A DNA stretch of 64,000 nt. Origin: Pterobdella sp. o SKG-2022. Taxonomy: Eukaryota > Annelida > Clitellata > Hirudinida > Piscicolidae. Under the pieces are notes generated by a model. That model saw only the letters and a list, made by a program, of their open reading frames with translations. It was not told the DNA's origin and did not search any database. The position numbers were made by a program, and so were the translations under genes. Positions 53,901 through 64,000 of the stretch are shown here, one piece after another. The number at the start of each line of letters is the position of its first letter. Position 1 is the first letter of the stretch. The stretch is from positions 3,887,969 to 3,951,968 of the forward strand of contig OZ038326.1 in NCBI GenBank assembly GCA_964035795.1. Reading direction: 5' to 3'.

Positions 53901-56900
53901 AAATTTGTGTTTTCAAGGATTTTCTTCACTTTTTTTTTCGATAACAAAACGTTTGAGGCTTCTATTTTAATCCTGTAAATATATATTTTTCATGAATCAG
54001 TATTTTTTCAAAATGAGTATTTGTAAAAATTTTAAAATGCATAAATTTTCTTCTACTTTTTAAAATATCTCAAAGCCTTTGACAAGAAATAAAATATTCA
54101 AAAGAAGCTCACAAGCCAAAAGTAATTAATTTGCTCAAAATTTTTTATAAAAATTTATAGGATAAAAAAATTTTGATAGAAACTTACTTAGAGAGCAAGA
54201 ACTTTTCTCGGCGGAAAAAAACGCGGTTGGGAAAGAAAGAAGACACGAGAGATGGTCTTTGCATGTTTACATCAGTAGTATTTGAAATAAGCCAGATGTT
54301 TTCAAAAATACTCTCAACATTTTTTATTAGAAATTGAAAATTATTTTCAGCTTTTTGAAGATACCTTGAAAAGAAGTTCAGTTCTTGTTTCATTGATGCT
54401 GCGTCGGTCTTGGAAGAGCTGAGGTAGTTTTTTAAAAGTTTCTCCAATTTGGAAATCACCGAGAACTTCTTCATTGTCACTAACTTATCATCTTGGAATA
54501 AATTAAACATTGACAAATTCTTCTTCATTATGTTATACTTGTTCTGCTTTAGAATATTTTTCTCACTACCACTCAAATTCTCAAGGAAATAATAGTATAG
54601 TTTGGAAACAATCGAATTTTGCAGACTTGTTATCATATGAGTATTAACGTTCTCAATGAATTTTTCGACGTTTTGTTGGCATAACAAGTCACTTTTTTTC
54701 GATTTTTTTTTATCTTCATTCTCATAATTGTCATTAAGCCCATAAAAGGTCTTTTGTATTGATAATTCTCCATTATCTTCATTTTGATTTATAAGTCTTT
54801 GGTGTTTATTCGAAGACCCGACACATTTATTACCATAAAATAAACTTTCAAGTAATAACTTTTCTTTATTTATAACTGAGTTTTTTTCATTCTTCGCATT
54901 CAATATTTCACATTCCAATAATTGATTATCATTTTTTTGAAAAAAATTTTTTTCAGAAATTCCCTTAATTGGATAAGCGCTTTCCATACAAAATAATCGT
55001 GCAAACACTAACAGAGTCTCAAAGGACAACAAGCTACCTAGAGCTATTGAATAAATCACATGGGTGGAGGCTAAAAGCAAATGCTTGCTTGGCGTGTAAG
55101 TCTCAGTATTCAAATTCAACAATGAACGAATGCTACTTTTCGACTTCCGATTCATCAAAAAGCCACATGACTTTTTATGTCGTTGCTTACAAATTATCAT
55201 AAAACCAACAACTACAACCAAACTTGAAGAAAGAGTTAAGAGTAAAAAAATATTAGACATTTTCTTTTCATATTTACTTTGCTTTGGAAAATCATTCATG
55301 TAATTCTCACCATTAGGCGTGTTTTTAATTTTGACATAATTGAAGTAGTAACTCCAAGAGATTTTTCCATTATCTATGAGAACATGGAATCTTTTGGAAT
55401 GGTGGGGGTGAATAGGAAGTGGAAAATAAGCATGGTAAGATGACTGATTAAATATAAAAAGATCATAATGGTAAACTTCTTCCTTATTTGTCATATCTCT
55501 TATTTTTAAAGATAAATACCGGGGTTGTTGTAACGAAGAAGGCTGGCCTGTGAGGGTTGGAAAATTAATAAACGTTATATTACTTCACAAAATATAATAT
55601 TTTTGGTTTTTTTTATAGACTGTTCATAATCACATGTTCTGCACCAGAATTAATCGTATCTATCACTATTCCGCAGCACGTGTGAGATTAGGTACTGAAT
55701 TTGAACCAATCCAGTAAGAAAATTGATATAATCAAAATTTTAGAACTTTTAACATTGAAATTATTTTATGAAGTTTGAAGTATGTAAATACAGACGGATT
55801 TCAAACAATAAACGCAATAAACTCCACACAGCTGTAAGAAGAACATTCAAAAGCACGTCGTATTAATAATGAGCGTAAACAGGCTCGACATTTAATTTGT
55901 GCGCAAACAATACCCCCCCAAATGAAGTAAAAACAACTGAAGATATTATGAGTTTTTAGATACAAAACAAATATTCAAGCTGACTATTTTGATGTCGTTT
56001 TGTTTCAAATACACCTTTAAACTGCAAGGAGTATCTTTTAAACAAACACATAAATTTTTAAACATACAAACATGCTCGTTAAATAACATTTCTATGCTAA
56101 CAAAGAACATTTTGTCGGTTTCCTCACCGGAAATATAAAACGTCACGTGGTGGCTATCTGTTGCAGGAAATAGTTTGATGGAGGGAAAAATGGGGGGAGA
56201 GGAGTTCTTTTTGAGTTTAAACCACCACTTCAACACAGAATTTTTGCCTGTGGTTGGTTGAAAATGGTTTTGTATGTGCCTTAAAGAAATTTTATTTTCT
56301 ATTTTTAAACTTAAAGTTTCAGCATAGGAAATGAATTTTTTATAATGTTTATTTTTTTAAATGGACTTTTCAAATATTTAAATAAAATTATAGGCATTTT
56401 GTTAATTAAAAAAGATTGAGACAAAAATATTCAAAGTTTGAAAATCTCAATTTTATATGAAAATTTGGAAAAAAAATTATTAATATTGTTTTTTTTGTTT
56501 TATTTTTTCCACGTTATTTCCTGCAAACTCATATAACACATTACCTTCATTTTGAACTATAATGCAAATGACGTCGACTAAGAAACTACAATAAAAAAAG
56601 TAAATGATAAAAAATATTGAAACTAAAATAAATTATATAATTTTTTTCGCTGTTAATTTTTTATTCTAATTTTCTCCATCATTTTTCCAATTAATTTTTG
56701 AATATCTTCAATTTTTTCAGTAATTTCAATCGTTTTTTTCGTGCATTCGCTTCATTTGAATTCTTGCTTAAATTGTATCAAAATAAAAAATAAAGCTTTA
56801 GCTGAAAAAAATTAGACCATAGAAAATAAATTTCATGAAAATTATGTTTTAAAAGCGTTTTGCGTCAAGACAGACTTAGATCGATTGAAAATGCATACAA

Positions 56901-59900
56901 TATAATTGAAAAGACATTCAATACTTAGTTTAAGCTTTTGTTTCTGTTTTGTCTTAAAGTTTCAATTGAAATTTTTTTCAAACATAATTCAAGTGCCAGA
57001 AAAATTTAGAACAAAACACAGAAGCTTCGACACTTTTTGTGGAGCTTCAAATGCACGAAAAACTGCAAAAGAATTACATTTCCAATACTTTTCAAAGGTT
57101 TCATATATTAAAAATCAAAAATTCATGAAACCAATTTTTGGCAAATTGATTTCATATCGAAACAAAGCTTTCTAGATTAAAAATTGATTGAAAGCGTAAA
57201 AAGAATTTTAAGATAAAAAATCGAATTTTTACACGGCGTTAAATGTTTGACGTTCAAATATGTTGATTCGACAAAGATTGCTTTCGCATTTGACAGATCA
57301 ATCTTAATTATAAAAAATCTTTTAATTTATAATGACCTGGTATTTTGAATTTTACCCATGGCCTGTCAGTTATGTTCTTTATAACATAAGCGTGATACAC
57401 ACTCCTATTATGAACCACAACATTCAAGTGGCTGCTGGCAAGGCTGGTTGAAGTCTTGTTGAAGACTGGAGCGCTGAGAAGACCTGAAAATCTTGGAATG
57501 AACTCGGACGACCCATCCTGACACACGTCTGAAAGTACAGTATGTTTTTTTTTTTGAATCTTTGCTGAAGAAAAACTGGTCAAAAAAGATCTGATTGATT
57601 TATCGTCTTTTATTTTTGTTATTTTATAATTATCATACTTATTATTATTTTTTTTATATTTATTATTATTGGTAATATTTTCTCCTTTATTTTTCTTTGT
57701 TTAAATACTATTTATTGTCGCTCCCATTATTATTTATCATTCTAAACTATTATTTCTCTATTAACTCGGCCATATTCATAGTGCGCGCATTAGCGCAAAA
57801 TTAACTTTTCACGTATGCAACAACGAATAATTTAAATAGGGTCTTGGTGTGTCTTTACTATGAAACTTTATCATATTATCTAAACTACCTCTAATCATTT
57901 TGGACACATTTTTAGAAGTCATGAATAATTTTCCCGTGCTATTCGTTATGAAAGAAAAATATAATTCATTAAAAAACTAAGCTTTTTAAAAAAATTTTTT
58001 TAGCAAGGTAGCATTATCTTCAAAAGATTAAAATAATTCTTGGAATATTTTACACCAGTAAAAGAAAAAAACGTCAAAATGAGTTTTGGGACTCGCATCA
58101 AAAGCTTTAGATCTCTTACCTTTGTCGACTCCGTCTTTTGATTTATAGAAGCTTTTGTTTGCCCATTTGGTTGAACTAAAAAAAAATGGTTTTTTTAAAA
58201 AAATTTCTGTCATTTTGACATTTGGTGTAAGATGTTTAATTGAAAAGTTTGAAAGATTTTCAACTTCCAGATTTTCTTTTCTTGTTTTTTGTTGTTTTTG
58301 TGTGTGGTGGTCGATGCGATGAGGGATGGCTTCTTTAATTTTCGGAACATTTTTAGGTAGATTTGTCGAGGTTTCACCCACAATTTTCATTCCAGAATCG
58401 TGAATATTTTCAAAAACATAAAACCATTTGTTGTTTATGAATCGACCATTTAATACGATATCTCTGTCTTTAAGCGCCAGCCCGCTGTGGTGATCAATGG
58501 TCAAAAACTCGTGTGTGAAGCTGCCTTCAAATGGATTTCCCACTTCATCTACCTTCATTTTAAAAATAATAGCTTTGTTTAAATAATTCTGTTGGTAATA
58601 CAAGTTTTAAATCTTAAACGGATTCCAAATTAAAAAGATTCACACAACAAAAGAAACACTATTTCTCAATAAGCAGTCTTTTAAATAATCCTGAGACACT
58701 AAAAAACTCACTTCAACTTCCCGCATGAATCTCTCTGTTTCAAAATTTATTTTTGCAATTGTGAGGTAGAACCATATTTTATAGAACAATCTCGGTTTCT
58801 GAAGAGCTATATGGCACCGATAATTATCTTTTTGGGCATTAAAGATCGGCTGGAGTGTGTATCGGTGTGTTGTTTCTGTGGCAAGATGAAAAATGTTATT
58901 AACGTTGTTATGGATATAAAAAACAATGTAATTAGTGATATAATTGAACATCCGTTATACTATCTAATGGTAAGCTGTACATAAGACAAATTAGGATATT
59001 ACAAAATTTCTTAAAACTAATTATTTTATCAAAAAATTACAAAATATTTTTTTGAAAATTTGACATTCTCACGTTTTTGAAAATGTTTAACAATGAATTA
59101 TACTCTTATATTGAAAGCTTCGTGTTTTCTAAATAAAATAGTGTACATTATTTGTGTACTTGTTACTCTGGCTTGATGAAAGGTAATTAGAACTTCATCC
59201 GCTATAGGGTATTCATCAAAATACTCAAAATATCATGGTATTGTAGCTTAATTCCGAATAAACGTGTTTTAGGAAGAATTCTCAGATATTGAAGTTATTG
59301 AAAAAATTAATTTCATTTTTAATTTATTTTGTGTACGAAAAATTTCTTCGAAACAAAACATGTCATTGGAAATAGTCTGAAAGATAAAATTAATCAGAAT
59401 TTATAAAGTCTTCAGTTTTTTTATAATTATTCACTTTGAATAATCCTGCGACGCAAATGATTTTTAATTTCACATTTGAATGGCCATGCAAGAGAATTCA
59501 TATTTCAATCAAACTTTTCTTATGCACAATAAGATATCTTTGTTCAATTTTTTTTTTGAATTTTATGAACTTTTTTCTGGAAAAATATGAAGCAATTGAG
59601 TTTTGTTTTGAAATTTCATGTTAACAGCGTTTATTATGTAGCAAAAAGTTATAAAATTCTGACGGTTTTGAATATCGTTTTATGGTCTTGCATAATTATT
59701 CAATTGAACTTTGAAAAATGTATTAAAACGTATGGGACTAATGGGATTTTAAAGCGATTTGAAAGCTCCTTTTGGCGGTTTGCATAATAAATACATAACG
59801 ATTGCTATCTCGTTATTTTAATTTCGCATCCAAAATGCAGCCATTTTCTAAACACATTTTTAGAGCTAATTTAAACAAGATTTTCTGTTTTTTTTCAATT

Positions 59901-61605
59901 CGAAAAATTTCTTTAGAGTTAAGTACTCAACGGTTTTTTCAAAAGCTTTTTTGGGGTTTTAGTGTTCAGAGTATTGCTATTAAAATTTCTTCAATACAGA
60001 GGCTTACCATTTTTACACCTTTTAAAAGCTTGCCGACATGCCTTTTCAAACAAAAAACTGCATTTTTGGGAACACGGAAAGTCACAGCAATCTGTAGATT
60101 ATACAAAATTAAATTTATTCCAGAAACTTCCTAGAAAAATAATAAATATTTCAAAAATTTTTTAAAATATCTTTCAAAAAACTCAGTCAAAAAAATTTCC
60201 TTCAATCTCAAAGTGACATTGGAAATAAAGTAAAATTTCATAAATAATTTCGCCTGTCACTCAATTTTGTCACCCAATATCTCAATGGATTCCTAATTGA
60301 AAATCTCAAGTATTTTCTTTGAAAGTGTATCTGATATGAATTTCAAAAATGTAGGATGATTATTACATAATTGAACACAGTATATTGATATTGCTGGTCC
60401 ATTTACAGCATATCCCGATGCTAATTAATAATTTATTTTCTATTTTGAAATTATTATGTTTAAATAAAATTTTATAGTTTTTTGCAATTATCAGTTTTTT
60501 GAGAATTAAACTTTAATGCATCTACCATTACACAAAACCAACTTTTAATAAATCCTTCTTCATTCTTATCATATTGCAAACCAATTTATATTTTATATAC
60601 CAATACTTTTTCATTTTTATTTCTCACCCACACGTTGACTGGTTGTTAAGATAAAGGGTGCACTACATAAGAAGCTATAAAATCCTCTATCCACACCAAA
60701 CTCTTAATTAAAACTTCGCCCGTTTTATTTCAATTCAAACTATCGTTACGATTCTTCAAGCTTGAAATACTGACTCAACATGAAAACATTATTTTTGTAG
60801 AATCCCGTGAAGTTTTATGTAAGTCTAACTCCCATTACCAAGCGATGTACACAGCTTCGAATTATCAATTTTAAAAATAATCCTCATCAATATATTTGAC
60901 CTGTTGCCAAATCGCATACATCTGTATGCTGCTATTCAAGCTATATTTTTGTAACTTATTTCATTTTTACCGCCATTTAAAGTTCTCAAAAGGACCAAAT
61001 TATGCATGACATCTATAATATATTATATGGAACAGGCTAGAATATTAAAGTGGAACGATTAAGAGGATTTTTTTCGATTTTGCTGAAAATGATAAAACGC
61101 AGCGATATATTGATGAACTTTAAAAAATGGCAACTTTAATCATTTCAAAATTGTCCAAGAGATTTTGCCCCATGTTTAATTACTTTAAGCGTTCCAATAT
61201 ATTTGCCGTTTTCACGATAATTAACACAAGAAAATATTTTTTTTTTCTCCTTTTTCAAATTCTTTTAATTCTAATTTGAATAAATTTTTTTGAAACTTTT
61301 TATATGAAGTTTCAAATTTTTAGTTTTCATGTTCCTTTTATTAAAAAAAACTCAAAAAAATTTCATATTTTTTAAACTACCATGGCTTCTACATGATTTA
61401 GAATAAAGTTATTGAAAAAAATGAACCAACCTTGATGTATACACGCTTCTCTTGCAACACATTTCTGACATTCGTTCAATAAAATTGAACAGAAAGCCAG
61501 TTGTATTTCGTTGTAGTTCTTATCTTCTTTCGCTCGAATGCCGAAAACATCGTTTAAAAGTTTTCCGCCATTTTTGCAGTATAAGCTATTAGCTGTTTCA
61601 CTTTC
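50911..61605 (-). CDS. Large unassigned multi-pass membrane protein
   Basis: Eight exons chain in phase: 61605-61431, 58875-58712, 58588-58120, 57528-57337, 56247-56068, 55547-54188, 53972-52984 and 51680-50911 (stop). This gives 1,432 residues, with the N-terminus missing. The first exon is Cys-rich (C-K-N-G-G; C-S-I-L-L-N-E-C-Q-K-C; C) and extracellular in character. About 450 residues of ectodomain precede helix 1 (NIFLLLTLSSSLVVVVGFMI). A 45-residue basic loop and helix 2 (STHVIYSIALGSLLSFETLL) follow, then about 300 residues of charged helical sequence. Helix 3 (FLRVLLFVMDVLLTLYRL), helix 4 (SLPFLYFSFQAVSLFFSFTL) and helix 5 (ATLFLLYSLFTSAAVIFHLI) come next. The last 190 residues are Asn/Lys-rich. 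I considered polycystin- and meckelin-type proteins, but no diagnostic motif supports either. The weakest junctions are the donors at 57336 (GTCATT) and 52983 (GTCGCA). Confidence 0.6.
55619..55713 (+). other. Exon-like block antisense in an intron
   Basis: TTTTTATAG acceptor, 31 open codons (start TVHNHMFCTRINRIYHYSAA) and a GTAAGA donor. It lies on the plus strand inside an intron of the large membrane-protein gene. I found no partner exon that joins in phase, so it may be chance. Confidence 0.2.
58876..61430. other. Long intron of the membrane-protein gene
   Basis: Intron by the model. The plus-strand open frames at 59436-60165 are Phe/Lys/Ile-rich and match no family. No repeat or RNA gene recognised. 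Confidence 0.4.
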
Positions 61606-63465
61606 CTAAAAAATTTTTTGAAATGTACTTTGGTTTGTACCTTTTAACGAAAACTTTGTAAAATATTTTCAAAAACTTGTTCTTTAAATACATAATATAA
61701 AAAAATAAGAAATACGTGTATTTAAAAAATAAAAATCAAATTCAATAACTCTTGTCGAGTTCATAACTAATGCATTTTTGATAGTTGGTGCCCACAGTTA
61801 TCAAACGATGTGAATATCGAAAAGAACTTAATCTCTATGTCTCTATTCAGTCATTACACCTTCATCCATCGTTTAAAGTACTTTTAATCTGGATTCCAAA
61901 CATCCGAATTACTAGTTGTAGTTATTAAAAACTAATTTCTTACTTTTCCTCACCATCCGTTTGTTCTAAAAATTAATTTTTTTTTTAATCTTTTAAAACA
62001 ACGGGTGTTTTGAAAGAAAATATCTTTTGGAGGTTATGAATCATAAATTCTTTTTTACTTATTGAAATTTTGCTAGCCATATAATTATAATGGTGTATTA
62101 TAAAGTAGATATGAGGTACATTACTAAAGTGTTTTTATTAGAAAAAAAATTGTTTTTCAATTTTTTAATTGTACAATAGTAATAGTGAAAACACTGATAT
62201 TATCATTCAAAAAACAATAAACAGTACAATCTGTGATGAAAACTTGAATTTTAAAATAGAGTTTTTTTTTATATATTTTTCTTTTTTTATTTATTATTTA
62301 ATGAATAGTGTACTTTTAGTAATATTTAATTATGGTTAGTTGCTAAAAGATGTGAAAATTTGAACGTTATAGAGTATGGTTTAAAAAAGAATGTTAATGA
62401 CCGATACCAACAAAATGGCGCCAAAGTTTTGATAAAAAATGGCCGTTTTTTAAATTTCAATGCCACTGCATAAGTATAAAATTATTTTGACTCAAATCTT
62501 ATTTTTGCATTATACTTCAAGTGCTTCTTTTATCTACTGTTTTTCTTCATTTCATATTGCTCAAATATTAATAAAAAATATTCACAAATTATGCTTTGTT
62601 TCGTGCTTTTTCATTAAAAGATATTTTTTTCTATTTCAATATATAAAATATTTTAAACGATTCGTTTTTTCACATCTATAAGTGAAAACTCAAAAATATA
62701 ACCAGGCTCATTTTAAAGATCTGAATAGAATATATCAGAGTTGACGATTTCATGAAACATGCTGAAAAAATAAGAAAGTCATAAGCAGAGTTAGAAAATT
62801 GACTTCGTCAATGTTATAAATGGTCAAAAAAAACTTATTTTCACCGAAACCTAAAAAAAATACGCTAAGTTATTAGTGAACTTCTTCTACAGTGAATACC
62901 TACTGCTTTATAAGTTTCTATCCCCCACTAAAAGTAAAACTTACTGCTGAACCCATATTATATTTAAACGAAAGCTTTTTCCGGAGCGGGATTCGAACTC
63001 ACTACTCCTAGTTGCATCAGTTTGTTTTTTAACTGTGTCAGACTAGTAAACTGGATCTTTTTATAGACCAAGTTATTTTTATCCATAAATAATTTTCTTT
63101 ATACCTTCATGAATGCACATAAAACTACTGAAACTCCGTGTGAAAAAAAAAAAAGAAAAAATAAATATCAAAAAGACTGAAATAAAAGGAAAATGAAAAA
63201 TGGAATGAAAAAAAGGAAGAAAAGGAAATGAAGATATTGATGATAATTAAGATGTTTTATGCTGCATGGCGACAAAAAACCTATTAGAACAAAAATATAC
63301 AAGTGCCGACGTTTTGAGTCTAAATCAAGCAAGGTCTTTGTTAAACAAAATAAAACTCAAAAAAGTAATTATATTGGTCGAGATATTAATTAAAAATTAA
63401 TTGAGAATATAGAAATAAAACAAAGAATTTTTTAAATTATATAAATTAATGTATAAGGAAACTAC
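61606..63465. other. AT-rich, probably intronic
   Basis: Sequence between the first supported exon of the membrane-protein gene and the Asn/Lys-rich exon at the right edge. A minus-strand Cys-containing frame near 61790-61850 could hide one more exon but lacks clear splice sites. The tRNA-like fragment at 62979 lies here. Confidence 0.4.
62979..63055 (-). pseudogene. tRNA-like 3' half (box B) fragment
   Basis: On the minus strand GTGAGTTCGAATCCCGC is a T-arm with box B (GTTCGAATCCC), followed by TCCGG as an acceptor 3' strand. Upstream, CAGTT/AACTG could form an anticodon stem around an A-rich loop of non-standard size. No matching 5' acceptor strand is found, so it is a tRNA pseudogene or a tRNA-derived SINE. 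Confidence 0.5.
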
Positions 63466-64000
63466 TTTTTGTAAGGGAGAAAAGGTATTTAGCTTCCCGA
63501 AGAATTCTGTATTCCGCTTTGTTTTATTAACCTTTATTATAGTATTTTTATTATCATTCCTATCTTTATTTTCATTAATAAAAGCGATTCTTCTGCTATT
63601 ATTGCTACCGTTGTTCATATGAGGAATTTTTTCACAGTTAAAAGTGAGTTTTATGTTATAACGATTATTTTTTATTTTTATCGGACCATCAAATTGCCTG
63701 GAAACTGCGGTTTTTTTATGTGTATTAAACGACGAATTATTTTCTATTTTTAAATCATTCCCACTCGAATTGTCTGGATTATTTTTGAGCTTATTTAAGT
63801 TATTTTTGAGCGCATTCATATTAAAATTTTCTGTACAAGCTCTTGGTTGTTCTTTTATTCCTTTTATAAAAATTTTTTCATAAGCAATAGAGTTTTTTTT
63901 GTTTATTTTTTGGCTGAAATTTGTTTTATTGTTAGGCTGATAATAGACACTTCGACTTTTGTCTGTTGTTTTTATTCGTCTAAAATTTTGTTGTTGTTTT
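63466..64000 (-). CDS. Asn/Lys-rich exon running off the right edge (partial)
   Basis: An open frame of 178 codons runs from the window edge to a GTAGTT donor at 63465, or to a stop at 63397 if unspliced. It is rich in Asn, Lys and Ser with few hydrophobic residues, so disordered. It ends phase 0, which fits the acceptor of the membrane-protein exon at 61605. It may therefore be an upstream exon of that gene. Alternatively it is the 3' end of another gene, since the last exon at 50911-51680 has a similar Asn/Lys-rich tail. Confidence 0.4.

Noticed and set aside
54188..55547. Polycystin or meckelin identity for the large membrane protein
   Set aside because: Helix number and a few short resemblances are not diagnostic; no PLAT, TOP or meckelin signature could be aligned along its length.
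55850..55930. Arg/Lys-rich plus-strand frame as a second exon of the nested block, possibly ribosomal
   Set aside because: No acceptor gives a phase matching the block at 55619-55713, and no ribosomal family fits.
59436..60165. Plus-strand frames of 60-110 codons
   Set aside because: Phe/Lys/Ile-biased, overlapping one another in different frames, no splice support; within an intron of the opposite strand by the model.
62979..63055. Functional tRNA gene
   Set aside because: The T-arm is good, but no 5' acceptor strand pairs with the 3' one and the anticodon loop size is abnormal.

Overview
The window is animal nuclear DNA: AT-rich, with genes broken into many short exons joined by GT-AG introns, plus microsatellites and decayed non-LTR retrotransposons. 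The conserved genes are metazoan or eukaryotic families (apoptosis-inducing factor, germinal-centre kinase III, synaptotagmin, GPN-loop GTPase, GDP-mannose pyrophosphorylase) and all use the standard code with TAA, TAG and TGA stops. Nothing in the sequence fixes the phylum; thrombospondin repeats, a claudin-like tetraspan protein and very AT-rich introns fit an invertebrate. I rebuilt exon models by hand from homology, splice consensus and phase.

Layout. 1-1.04 kb: the 3' end of a dead LINE. 2.4-4.2 kb (+): exons of an unassigned gene. 5.0-10.1 kb (+): a 12-exon gene for an unassigned 495-residue secreted protein. 11.8-16.9 kb (-): complete AIFM1, 18 exons. 17.2-20.9 kb (-): a complete GCK-III kinase (copy A). 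22.2-24.1 kb (+): a second dead LINE, followed by a dispersed repeat that cuts into a decayed thrombospondin type-1 repeat array (24.2-27.0 kb). 27.1-28.5 kb (-): a claudin-like four-pass protein. 30.6-32.7 kb (-): a tandem-C2 synaptotagmin without a transmembrane anchor. 33.1-34.3 kb (-): GPN2. 35.4-37.9 kb (-): GMPPB, 360 residues. 38.35-45.0 kb (+): a second GCK-III kinase (copy B), head-to-head with GMPPB. 45-50.9 kb: gene-poor, with a LINE fragment and a perfect hairpin. 50.9-61.6 kb (-), perhaps reaching past the right edge: a large multi-pass membrane protein that I could not assign.

The genes do not form an operon or pathway. They are a normal animal mixture: mitochondrial redox/apoptosis (AIFM1), Ste20-type signalling (two paralogues), vesicle/membrane Ca2+ sensing (synaptotagmin), RNA polymerase assembly (GPN2) and sugar-nucleotide supply for glycosylation (GMPPB). 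The least explained parts are the secreted protein, the membrane protein, the decaying TSR array and the high share of 5' splice sites with T at +3.
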